This document shows, in pieces, positions 1-8,482 of a DNA stretch of 64,000 nucleotides. The notes under the pieces were generated by a model. It did not search any database. It had not been told where the DNA came from and saw only the letters and a list, made by a program, of their open reading frames with translations. Origin of the DNA: Arthrobacter sp. (lineage in GTDB: Bacteria > Actinomycetota > Actinomycetes > Actinomycetales > Micrococcaceae); the NCBI GenBank assembly GCA_031277795.1, contig JAITLQ010000002.1:62001-126000 (forward strand). Reading direction: 5' to 3'. Every line of letters starts with the position of its first letter. Position 1 is the first letter of the stretch. A program made the position numbers and the translations under genes.

Positions 1-1
1 C

Positions 2-2362
2 GACAACCGCCCCGTCACGGTGGCCAACCCGAAGAGCGTGACGGCCTCCAACGGCGGGGCCTCCGTCAGGGGCGACGACCAGCTCGTCTTCCGGTCCGAC
101 CCCGAATTCTGGGGTCAGGCCACGGTCTCCTTCAGCGCGACCGACGGCCGGGAGTCGGCCCAGCTGACGCTCAAGATCAAGGTGAACTCGAAGCAGGACC
201 AGCCGCCGACGCTCAAGGACGCGACGATCGCACTGGAATCGGGTGCCAGCCACACGACGGATCTGCGCGCGCTGACCGAGGTGGCCGGCGGCGAACAGCA
301 GGCCAGCGGCCTGCGCTACTCGGCCACGGGCGGCGACCCCTCGCTCCTGACCTTCTCCGTTCAGGGGGACAAGCTCCAGCTCCAGGCGGTCGAGGGCGAC
401 ACGGTGGGGCGCAGCGCCGTCATCAAGCTCACGGTCGTCGACGCCAAGGGCCTCAGCGCCGAATCGACGGCGACCGTCACCATCTCGCGCTCGCAGAAGG
501 CGCTCCCGCGCGCGGCCGACGACGCGGCCACGGTCAAGCGGGGCGACTCCGTGACGGTTGACGTGCTGGCCAACGACGTCAGCCCCTACCCGGATCGCGC
601 CTTGAGCGTGGTCAACGTGCGTGCGGAGTCGGTGGTCTCCGGGGTCACGGTCTCGACCTCCGACGACCAGCGCAAGGTCACCGTCCGCGCGGACGCCACA
701 GCCCAGACGGGCGTGAGCACCATCGTGTACACGATCCAGGACTCCACGGGCGACCCCCACCGCCAGGCCGTGGGCCAGCTGCGGGTGAGCGTCCAAGACG
801 TGCCGGACGCCCCCACGCAGGCGCCCACGATCGTCGAGCAACGACCGCAGGATCGCGCCGTCGTCATCAGCGTGCCAGGCGTCAACGCCAACGGTTCGCC
901 CGTCACGGGATACGAGTTCCGGACCAACGGGGATGCGGGTCCGGCCGGCAGCTGCGACAAGCCCCAGGCCTGCGTCGTCACGGGCCTGGAGTACGGCAAG
1001 CCCTACAGCTTCCAGATGCGCGCGAGCAACGCGCTGGGGGCGGGCGAATGGTCGGCTCGCAGCGCCAGCGTCACGATGGACAAGCGTCCGAACACGCCGC
1101 GCGCGCTGAAGGCCCAGCCCTCCGAGAACGACCGGGACGGGCACACGCTGCTCGTGAACTGGCAGGCACCGGAAGCGGCGGATTGGGGCTCGGCCATCAG
1201 CAAGTACCAGCTCAAGGTCAGCGGTGCCGGGCTGAATTCGGTGTTCAGCTACGACGCCGGGACCACGAGCGCCACGATCAAGGACGGGTCCATCAAGCCC
1301 GGCCAGCGCTACGTCCTCTCCCTCCTTGCCACCAACCTGGCCGGGAACTCCGAGGCCACCACGGCCGACGTGACGGCGGTCGGCGCGCCCTCCGTGTCTA
1401 ACGCCAAGGCCGGCGTCTCCGGCGGCGGCACCAAGATCGAGGCCACGTGGGAGGTGAACGACGGCGGGGCGACGGCCCGCTCTCGGGTGGTTCCGGTCAG
1501 CCGGGCCGGCCAGTGCAAGACGGATCTCTCCGGCTACGACATCGCCGGCACGAGCTGGTCGAGCGACCTCTCGCGCAACGACGAGCGCTCCTTTGTGGTG
1601 CAGGTGAGCAACGGCCTCTTCTGTGCCCAAACCTCCACCAAGGAGATCGACGCGTCGGTGGACCGGCCCAGCGTCGACACCGACACCGAGCCGCTCGTGG
1701 GAAGCGACGGCAAGTATGGCACCCAGCCCAAGTACCGCATCAGCGGCGGCTCGGGCCAGTACACCTTCGTGAAGATCACCGACTCCGGGGCCAAGCCCTC
1801 CGCCGAGGACGGCGGCTGGGAGCGGGCGAGCAACGACGGCGCGTGGCGCAGCTACGGCGAGCAGGACAAGCCCCAGTGGGTGTGGGCCGTGAGCTGCCGC
1901 TCGGACGAGCGCAAGTTCTGCTCCTCCGTGAGCGGGGCCGCCTCGCAGACCAAGGAGAGCATCGACCTCGGCTTCACCGTGACCGGCGGGAACCAATGCC
2001 CGGCGTACGGCGAGAAGTGGACCCTCTCGGCATCCACACGGGCGACGGGTTCACAGGCACCCAAGATGCAGGTGCGTATTTCTGGAGCCAAGATCGGTGG
2101 CAACACGGACTGGACGAACTACACGCCAGGGGAGCCGATCACGCGTGAATTCGGCCTGCTCAGCGACAAGATCACGGTGCAATTCCGTTCAAGCGGCGAG
2201 CTGGGGAACGAGACGAGGTACTACCCAGGCAAGAATGATCCCTTGGAGTTCAGCTGCTCCGAGCCGGACAAGCCGCAGCCGAGCACCACGGATCCGACGG
2301 GAACCACCCCGACCCCGACGGATCCCGCCGCGACGGATCCCTCCTCGACCGACGGCCCGTAG
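2..2362 (+). CDS. Ig-like / fibronectin type III surface protein, 5'-truncated by window edge
   Basis: The reading frame is open from base 2, so this is the C-terminal part of a larger protein; the GTG at 20 is probably internal. About 785 residues are visible. First come Ig/cadherin-like repeats, including a 'DDAATVKRGDSVTVDVLAND' type segment. Two fibronectin type III modules follow (roughly 255-450), then a Cys-containing beta-rich region and a Thr/Pro tail ending in TDGP. No membrane anchor is visible in this part. The next three genes on the same strand are MoxR, DUF58 and transglutaminase-fold proteins. That order matches the fn3-aaa-duf58-tgm core of the bifidobacterial PFNA cluster, where the fn3 protein is thought to be a surface or sensor protein. 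The role here is inferred from that context. Confidence 0.8.
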   Translation, partial: DNRPVTVANPKSVTASNGGASVRGDDQLVFRSDPEFWGQATVSFSATDGRESAQLTLKIKVNSKQDQPPTLKDATIALESGASHTTDLRALTEVAGGEQQASGLRYSATGGDPSLLTFSVQGDKLQLQAVEGDTVGRSAVIKLTVVDAKGLSAESTATVTISRSQKALPRAADDAATVKRGDSVTVDVLANDVSPYPDRALSVVNVRAESVVSGVTVSTSDDQRKVTVRADATAQTGVSTIVYTIQDSTGDPHRQAVGQLRVSVQDVPDAPTQAPTIVEQRPQDRAVVISVPGVNANGSPVTGYEFRTNGDAGPAGSCDKPQACVVTGLEYGKPYSFQMRASNALGAGEWSARSASVTMDKRPNTPRALKAQPSENDRDGHTLLVNWQAPEAADWGSAISKYQLKVSGAGLNSVFSYDAGTTSATIKDGSIKPGQRYVLSLLATNLAGNSEATTADVTAVGAPSVSNAKAGVSGGGTKIEATWEVNDGGATARSRVVPVSRAGQCKTDLSGYDIAGTSWSSDLSRNDERSFVVQVSNGLFCAQTSTKEIDASVDRPSVDTDTEPLVGSDGKYGTQPKYRISGGSGQYTFVKITDSGAKPSAEDGGWERASNDGAWRSYGEQDKPQWVWAVSCRSDERKFCSSVSGAASQTKESIDLGFTVTGGNQCPAYGEKWTLSASTRATGSQAPKMQVRISGAKIGGNTDWTNYTPGEPITREFGLLSDKITVQFRSSGELGNETRYYPGKNDPLEFSCSEPDKPQPSTTDPTGTTPTPTDPAATDPSSTDGP

Positions 2363-2427
2363 TCTGGCCGCAGCGGCACCTTCACCAACCCAGCACTCGC
2401 ACCTGAGACGAACGGAATCACCCAGCC

Positions 2428-3426
2428 ATGACGAGCACCCCGCAGCCCCGAGGCCCCGTGCTGACCCCGGAGCAGTCAACCTGGTTCTCCCAGCTGTTCA
2501 ATCGACTCGCGGAGAACATCGAACAGGTGGTGCTCGGCAAGGACCACGTGGTGCGGCTCGCCCTCGCCACGCTCATCACGGGTGGGCACCTCCTGCTGGA
2601 GGACTACCCGGGCACGGGCAAGACCTCGCTGGCGCGGGCCATCGCGCAGTCGGTGGACGGCAAGGCGGGGCGCATCCAGTTCACGCCGGATCTGCTCCCC
2701 GGCGACGTGACGGGCATGAGCGTGTACGACCAGTCCAAGGGCGTCTTCTCCTTCCACCCCGGCCCGGTCTTCTCGACGATCCTGCTCGCCGATGAGATCA
2801 ACCGCGCCTCGCCCAAGACGCAGTCGGCGCTGCTCGAGGTGATGGAGGAGGGGCGCGTGACGGTGGACGGCGTGACCCACCGCGTGCCGGATCCCTTCAT
2901 GGTCATCGCGACCCAGAACCCCGTGGAGCAGGCGGGCACCTACCGGCTCCCGGAGGCGCAGCTGGACCGCTTCCTGATGAAGACCACGCTCGGTTACCCT
3001 GACCCGTCCTCGACCAAGCAGATCCTGCGCAACGCGCACATCCGCAGCCACCACGTGGAGCTCGACCCCGTGGTCGACACCCGCACGCTGCAGGAGATGG
3101 CGGCCCTCGCCCGCATGCCCTACGTCGACGACGCGCTGCTCGACTACGCGACCCGCCTCGTGGAGGCCACGCGTCAGGCGCCGGAGGTCCGCCTCGGCGT
3201 CTCCGTCCGCGGCGCGCTCGCGCTCGTGCGCGCCGCCACCACGTGGTCGGTGGTGCAAGGGCGCAACTACGTCATCCCCGATGACCTCAAGACGTTGGCG
3301 GATCCGGTGCTCGCGCACCGCCTCGTCCTCGATCCGGAGGCGGAGTTCGACGGCGTGTCCGCCGCGTCGGTGATCGGCCGCATCCTGCTCGACGTCGCCC
3401 CGCCCACCGAACGGACCGCGGCCTGA
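2428..3426 (+). CDS. MoxR-type AAA+ ATPase
   Basis: A 332-residue AAA+ protein of the MoxR family. Walker A is PGTGKT with Lys65. Walker B is ILLADEINRA with Asp122/Glu123, and it is followed by the family motif SPKTQSALLEVMEE. A sensor region IATQNPVEQAGTYRLPEAQLDRF follows in shorter conserved pieces. MoxR proteins act as chaperone-like ATPases that mature or remodel partner proteins, typically encoded beside DUF58 and transglutaminase genes as here. The ATG is 65 bp after the surface-protein stop. The stop overlaps the DUF58 start by one base (TGATG), so translation is probably coupled. The client is unknown; the upstream Ig/FN3 protein or the envelope are reasonable guesses. Confidence 0.95.
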   Translation: MTSTPQPRGPVLTPEQSTWFSQLFNRLAENIEQVVLGKDHVVRLALATLITGGHLLLEDYPGTGKTSLARAIAQSVDGKAGRIQFTPDLLPGDVTGMSVYDQSKGVFSFHPGPVFSTILLADEINRASPKTQSALLEVMEEGRVTVDGVTHRVPDPFMVIATQNPVEQAGTYRLPEAQLDRFLMKTTLGYPDPSSTKQILRNAHIRSHHVELDPVVDTRTLQEMAALARMPYVDDALLDYATRLVEATRQAPEVRLGVSVRGALALVRAATTWSVVQGRNYVIPDDLKTLADPVLAHRLVLDPEAEFDGVSAASVIGRILLDVAPPTERTAA

Positions 3427-4802
3427 TGACCCAGCCGCCCGCCGTCGACCGCTCCACCCACTCGCGTTCGCGCGGGCGGGTGGAGGGCGCCGACACCACG
3501 ACCCACCGCACGCAGTTCACGACGTCGGTTCCGACGGGACGCCGGCGACCCCGCTGGGTCCGGCGCACCGCGCGATTCCTGCATCGTGCGCGGCGGCGAG
3601 CGGCACGCGTAGCGCGGGCCATTTCGGCCACGACCACGGCGGCCGGCTGGGCCGTCCTGCTCGGCGGCCTCGCCGCGCTCGCGCTCGGCGCCCTCTTCGG
3701 CTGGGCCGAGCTGATCACGGTGGGGTGCGTGGCGCTCGTGACCGTTGCCCTCTCGCTCCTCTTCCTGATCGGCCGCCCGCGCTACGACGTGCAGCTCAAG
3801 GTCGAGACGACCCGCACGCGCGTGGGTGAGCCGGTGCGGGCGAGCGTGCACCTGCAGGACCGCTCCCGCGTGCGCCTCTGGGCCACCCGCGTCGAGATCG
3901 TGGTGGGCCAGCGCGTCGTCGAGCTTCCCCCGCCCAACCGGCGGGGCGAGGGCCGCGACGTCGCCGTCCCGGCCGAACACCGCGGCGTCGTGCGGGTCGG
4001 ACCCGTGCGCACGGTGCGGGGGGACCCCATCGGGCTCTTCCGCCGCCGCGCGGAGTGGTCGCAGGTGCACGAGGTTTACGTGCACCCGCAGACGGTGGGC
4101 CTGCCGCCCACGTCAACGGGTTTCGTCCGCGACCTCGAGGGCAACCCGACCAATGACCTCACCTCCTCCGACATCTCCTTCCACGCCCTGCGCGAGTACC
4201 GCGCGGGCGATGACCCGCGCCACGTGTACTGGAAGGCCGTGGCCCGCACGGGCGACCTCATGGTGCGCCAGTTCGAGGAGACGCGCCGCAGCCACCTCGT
4301 GGTGGCCTTCGGTCGCGACGACTCCTCGTGGAGCAGTGACGAGGAGTTCGAGATGGGGATCTCCGCCGCCGCCTCGCTGGGGCTGCGCGCGATCCGCGAC
4401 GGCCGCGACATCACGGTGGTCACCTCGCCCCCCGCGCGCGAGCCGGGCGACGAGCCGGCCAGGGAACCCACGAGCGTGCCGACCGTGTCTCCCCAGCGCC
4501 TGCTCGATGGCCTCAGCGAGATCGAGTGGGACTCCGGCGACATCGGCGTCGGTGAGCTGGCCTCCTTGGCCTCGGCGACCGTGCCTGGCATCTCCATCGT
4601 CTTTCTCGTGGTCGGGAGCAAGCCGGGGGTGAGGGAGCTGCGCAGCTGGTCGCAGCGCTTCCCGCTCGGCGTGCAGACCATGGCGATCGTCTGCAACCCC
4701 GGCCAGACGCCTGGCATGCAGGACGTGTCGGGGCTCGAGGTCGTGCGCATCGGCTACCTCGAGGACCTGCGCCTGGCGCTCATGAAGGGCGGCGCGCTGT
4801 GA
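3426..4802 (+). CDS. DUF58 domain membrane protein
   Basis: A 458-residue protein. A basic N-terminal tail of about 65 residues is followed by two hydrophobic segments (about 70-120). The DUF58 signature lies near residues 255-290 with LREYRAGDDPRHVYWKAVAR and a following RQFEE. DUF58 proteins resemble von Willebrand A folds and accompany MoxR ATPases. They probably form the membrane-side partner of the ATPase. The gene starts inside the moxR stop and ends in a GTGA overlap with the transglutaminase-fold gene, so moxR, this gene and the next form one tightly coupled operon. The long Arg-rich N-terminus before the membrane segments is more extended than in minimal DUF58 proteins. No enzymatic activity can be assigned. 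Confidence 0.92.
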   Translation: MTQPPAVDRSTHSRSRGRVEGADTTTHRTQFTTSVPTGRRRPRWVRRTARFLHRARRRAARVARAISATTTAAGWAVLLGGLAALALGALFGWAELITVGCVALVTVALSLLFLIGRPRYDVQLKVETTRTRVGEPVRASVHLQDRSRVRLWATRVEIVVGQRVVELPPPNRRGEGRDVAVPAEHRGVVRVGPVRTVRGDPIGLFRRRAEWSQVHEVYVHPQTVGLPPTSTGFVRDLEGNPTNDLTSSDISFHALREYRAGDDPRHVYWKAVARTGDLMVRQFEETRRSHLVVAFGRDDSSWSSDEEFEMGISAAASLGLRAIRDGRDITVVTSPPAREPGDEPAREPTSVPTVSPQRLLDGLSEIEWDSGDIGVGELASLASATVPGISIVFLVVGSKPGVRELRSWSQRFPLGVQTMAIVCNPGQTPGMQDVSGLEVVRIGYLEDLRLALMKGGAL

Positions 4803-7048
4803 GCCGGGCGGAACGGCGGCGCGGATCCGCCCGGGCCGGCGGCACACCAATCCGCGACCTGCTCTTCGGGACGGCACTGCTCGCCGCCGCCGTGGCCCCC
4901 TCGTGGCGGCTCTACGAGAGCCCTTTCCTGGCCGTCACCGTGGCCGGCGCGTGGCTGAGCGGACTGCTCGTGTCGTTCCTGACCGGGCTGCGGCGCTGGC
5001 CCTGGTATCTGCAAACCGTCGTGGCGGTGGCGGCGGCGCTCGTCGTCGCGGTGCCGCTGGCCGTCCCGAGCGGTGCCGTGGCCGGCGTGCTGCCGAGCCT
5101 GGGCGGGCTCGGGACCTTCGTCACCGGCCTGGTCAGCTCGTGGGTGGACGTCCTCTCGGTCGACCCGCCGCTCGGCACGTACGACGCCGTGCTCGTGCCG
5201 GTCTTTGTGCTCGTGTACGTGGGCGGATTCCTCGCATGGCGCGGCGCCCGCCGCGGCAGCCGCTGGCTCGTGTTGCTCGGGCCGGCCGCGCTGCTGCTCT
5301 ACGGCATTTGCTTCGGGGCGCGCGCCGGATTCAGGCCGCTCGAGGTCGGCGCGGCGCTGGTCGTGATCGGCCTCGGCTGGGTCCTGGCGTTGCGGCCACC
5401 CGTCCTCGGCGTCGACGCGGAGCACACCCGGCGCCTGCGCGCAGGGGCGGCGCGACGCGTGGTGGCCGGGGTCGCGTTTGCCCTGCTGTGCGCCGTGCTC
5501 GGCGCGGCCGCCGCGCGGCTGGTGCTCCCGGAACGCCGGGAGGTGCTGCGCGCCGCGTTCGCGCCGGAGTACCAGATCCAGCGTCAGGTCTCCCCGCTGC
5601 AGGGTTTCCGGCACTTCGTCACGGGCGAGGAGGCCGAGCGCACCGTGGCCGAAGTGGACGGCCTGCCGACGGGCGCGATGTTGCGCGTCGCCGTGATGGA
5701 CGAGTACAACGGCGTGGATCTGCAGACGGGCAACGCCGGGTCCTCCGGGACGTTCACCCGCCTTCCCTCCAGCGTCGCCCGCAGCGAGCCGGCCAGTTGG
5801 GACGTCCGGGTGCGCCTTGACACCCCCGTGGGCGAGTGGCTGCCGGTGGCGGGCCAGCTCAGCGCCGTGAGCGTGCCCCACCAGCTGCGCGATCGCTTGT
5901 ACTTCAACCGCACCGCGGATGCGGCGGTACTCAGGGACGGAGCGCCGGCGGGGCTCGAATACGAGTTCTCCTCCGTCGCCGCCGCCGCGCCGCTGCGTTC
6001 CGGGCTGGCGGATCTCACGCCAGGATCCGCCTACCAGCCCGACCTGGTACAGCTGCCGGAGGCGCTGGTGGACGAGGCGAGGGCGGCGTGGGCCAAGGCG
6101 GGAACCCCGGGGGCGCAGCTGCAGATCGCGCTCGACTACCTGCTGGCCGGCGGCGTCTCGCACGGCCAAGCGGACGAGGTCTTCTCTCGCTCCGGGCACT
6201 CCGCCGAGCGGCTCAACCTCCTAGCCCAGGAGGACCCCATGGTCGGCGACGCGGAGCAGTACTCCGCTGCGTTCGCGCTGCTCGCGCGGGAGATCGGTTT
6301 CCCCTCGCGCGTGGTCATGGGCTTCGTCGACACGAACGCCGACGGCCGCATGAGCGGCTCCGAGCTCACGGCATGGGTGGAGATCCAAGACGCCAAGCGC
6401 GGCTGGCTCGCGGTGGACCCCAACCCTGAACCGCGCGAGATCACCGAGCAGAAGAAGTCGACGGAGGATGCGATCGCGCGTCCGCGCACCGTGCTGCCGC
6501 CGGACACCCCGCGGCAGGAAGACACGATCACCCCGCGCATGGACGAGTCTCCGCAACAGCCCCAACCGGAGCCCGAGGCCTGGTTGCTCATCCTGAAGGC
6601 CGTGTGGTGGTGGACCTGGCGCGTCGGGCTGAGCCTGCTCATCCTGTCGTCCCCGCTGTGGGTGCTCGCGCTCATCGAGGCGCTGCGCCGGGCGGCCAGG
6701 CGCCGCAGGGATCGCAAGCGGCTCACCGTGTCCGGGGCGTGGGAGGAGGTCCGCGACGAGGTGATCGACGCCGGGATCCCGGTCCATCGGGCGCTGACCC
6801 GCCGCGAGGTGGCCGAGGCCGCCGGTGCCGCCCAGGTGCAGCTGCTCGCGCGGCGCACCGACGAGCTCTCCTTCGCTCCCCACGGGGCGCAGCGGGGCGA
6901 GGTGGACGAGGTGTGGGCCGGCGTCAAGCGCGCGCGGCGGGAGCTGCGTGGAGGGAAGCCGCGCTGGCAGCGTTGGCGCCAGCGCTACTCCTGGCGCTCG
7001 GTCGTCACGTGGCTGCGCTGGATGTTCCGGCCGGGCGGCCGGGACTGA
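4799..7048 (+). CDS. Transglutaminase-fold (TgpA-like) membrane protein, catalytic residues lost
   Basis: A 749-residue protein with a GTG start overlapping the DUF58 stop by 4 bp. There are about six hydrophobic segments in the first 240 residues, an extracytoplasmic transglutaminase-like domain (about 420-545), a Pro-rich stretch, one more membrane segment near 605-625 and a basic cytoplasmic tail. The core aligns with transglutaminases, but the nucleophile position reads G483-D-A485-E-Q-Y (Ala for Cys) and the usual H-A-W reads T524-A-W526. Only the Asp (D540 in AVDPNP) remains. A crosslinking or protease activity is therefore unlikely, and a binding or scaffold role fits better. It corresponds to tgm of the PFNA cluster. 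Confidence 0.9.
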   Translation: MSRAERRRGSARAGGTPIRDLLFGTALLAAAVAPSWRLYESPFLAVTVAGAWLSGLLVSFLTGLRRWPWYLQTVVAVAAALVVAVPLAVPSGAVAGVLPSLGGLGTFVTGLVSSWVDVLSVDPPLGTYDAVLVPVFVLVYVGGFLAWRGARRGSRWLVLLGPAALLLYGICFGARAGFRPLEVGAALVVIGLGWVLALRPPVLGVDAEHTRRLRAGAARRVVAGVAFALLCAVLGAAAARLVLPERREVLRAAFAPEYQIQRQVSPLQGFRHFVTGEEAERTVAEVDGLPTGAMLRVAVMDEYNGVDLQTGNAGSSGTFTRLPSSVARSEPASWDVRVRLDTPVGEWLPVAGQLSAVSVPHQLRDRLYFNRTADAAVLRDGAPAGLEYEFSSVAAAAPLRSGLADLTPGSAYQPDLVQLPEALVDEARAAWAKAGTPGAQLQIALDYLLAGGVSHGQADEVFSRSGHSAERLNLLAQEDPMVGDAEQYSAAFALLAREIGFPSRVVMGFVDTNADGRMSGSELTAWVEIQDAKRGWLAVDPNPEPREITEQKKSTEDAIARPRTVLPPDTPRQEDTITPRMDESPQQPQPEPEAWLLILKAVWWWTWRVGLSLLILSSPLWVLALIEALRRAARRRRDRKRLTVSGAWEEVRDEVIDAGIPVHRALTRREVAEAAGAAQVQLLARRTDELSFAPHGAQRGEVDEVWAGVKRARRELRGGKPRWQRWRQRYSWRSVVTWLRWMFRPGGRD

Positions 7049-7211
7049 GCCCGCCACCCGGGTCGGCGCCACCGGGGCGCCGTTCGCTGTGAGGTGGGGT
7101 CGGGTCCGGACTCGCCCCCGCACCGTGCCTCCCGCGCCCCGGCTTGGCATACTCTGGTTCAGAATCCTTCCCGACCGGGCGGCCAGCGCCCAAGCAATCG
7201 ATCGAGGCACC

Positions 7212-8471
7212 GTGAGCGAGAGCATCCACATCGACAACGCCGGCAGCTGCATTGCCACCGCCCAGGCGATTTCAGCACCCGGCCGCATCCGCTGGATGAT
7301 GCGCACCCCGTCCGCCGTGTCCTCCGACTCCGGCTGGCGTTTCTACGCCGACGAGGACGACGAGGACAACGTGGCTCACACGACCCAGATGCGCGTCGTC
7401 GACTTCAATCAGGTGGTTGACCTCGAGCCCATCGTGGCGAGCGTGTACGAGCAGCCGGTCGGGAGCGACTTCGAGATCGTGACGGGTGAGGACGGCCAGC
7501 GCCGGATCATCGACACGACCACCGGCTTGCCGGTGGGGGAGAGCGCTGCAGCGGCGGGCGCCGAGGCGCCCTCCGCCCCCGCCGCGCCTGTTGCCCCGTC
7601 CGGCTCCGGCGTGGCCGCCGAGGCTGTGGAAGCCGCCGCGCCGGCGTCGGCCCCTCAGCAGGCGACCCCCGCCGCCCCCGGCGGCCCCCAGAATCCTGCC
7701 ACCCAGAACCCCGCCGTCCCGACCGCCGCCCAGGCGGCAGACGACGCCGCCGTGGCCGCCTCGGCGGCCTGGCTGCGCCCGGCTGTCCAGGCGGTCATGG
7801 CGCAGCCGGCGCCGGCCCAGCGCGGCGCCATGCTCAGCGAGTTCTTCGGGGCCACGGTGCTCGTGCCCGCACGGGCCGGAGCGCCGCTCGGCTTCGCCCA
7901 CCAGTCCGGCCTGGTCATTCCGGCCCACACCTCGCGCGCCGGCCTCGTGGCCTGGCAGGCCAGGCTGGGGCAGGGCGAGGGGGAGACGCTCGCGCTTACG
8001 GGCGACGAGCTGCTGCGCCAGGCCTTCGAGGTGCAGGGCGCCTCGGCCGTGGTGCTTGACCCCATCGAGGCCGGCATGGAGATCAGGGCCAACGACCCGC
8101 AGCTCGGGACCCTCTCGCGCAACGGCAAGCTCAAGGCGCTCGTGCGCTCGGGCGACCGCGCTGCGGTGCTCGACTACCTCGTCTCGGACGGCGCCTACGG
8201 CGTCTACCTCTACCGCGCGCAGGCGGGGGCCCCGGCCTTCCCGCTGCTCGTGACCAGGCAGGGCGGCGGCGAACGGGAGTTTGCGCTGTTCTCCTCGGCG
8301 CTCGAGGTCTTCCGCTATCAGGCGGACGGTTCGGCCGCCCAGGTGGGTCTCGACTGGGTCCGGGCGAATCTCACGGAGGACATGTACCTCTGCGTCGACC
8401 CCGGCGCCGCCGGAGGTTTCATGGAGTTCTCGCCCGCCGAGCTGGCCGCGCGCGGGTTCCGCACCGCCTGA
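7212..8471 (+). CDS. DUF2185 (Imm33-like) + SseB-like domain protein
   Basis: A 419-residue protein. GTG 7212 is chosen because the family-like N-terminus SESIHIDNAGSCIATAQAIS begins there; an upstream ATG would overlap the transglutaminase gene by 220 bp. Residues about 1-100 carry the DUF2185 pattern: a GRIRWMMR segment, then DSGWRFYADEDDED, then EPIVASVYEQPVGSDFEI. This family includes the Imm33-type immunity proteins. An Ala/Pro-rich linker (about 110-185) leads to an SseB-like C-terminal half with the typical 'LGFAHQSGLVIPAHTSRAGL' sort of segment. No signal peptide is seen, so it is cytoplasmic. It sits 163 bp after the PFNA-like operon and 11 bp before a related gene. Function is unknown; the domain names suggest toxin or effector handling. 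Confidence 0.75.
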   Translation: MSESIHIDNAGSCIATAQAISAPGRIRWMMRTPSAVSSDSGWRFYADEDDEDNVAHTTQMRVVDFNQVVDLEPIVASVYEQPVGSDFEIVTGEDGQRRIIDTTTGLPVGESAAAAGAEAPSAPAAPVAPSGSGVAAEAVEAAAPASAPQQATPAAPGGPQNPATQNPAVPTAAQAADDAAVAASAAWLRPAVQAVMAQPAPAQRGAMLSEFFGATVLVPARAGAPLGFAHQSGLVIPAHTSRAGLVAWQARLGQGEGETLALTGDELLRQAFEVQGASAVVLDPIEAGMEIRANDPQLGTLSRNGKLKALVRSGDRAAVLDYLVSDGAYGVYLYRAQAGAPAFPLLVTRQGGGEREFALFSSALEVFRYQADGSAAQVGLDWVRANLTEDMYLCVDPGAAGGFMEFSPAELAARGFRTA

Positions 8472-8482
8472 GGGGCCCCGCC

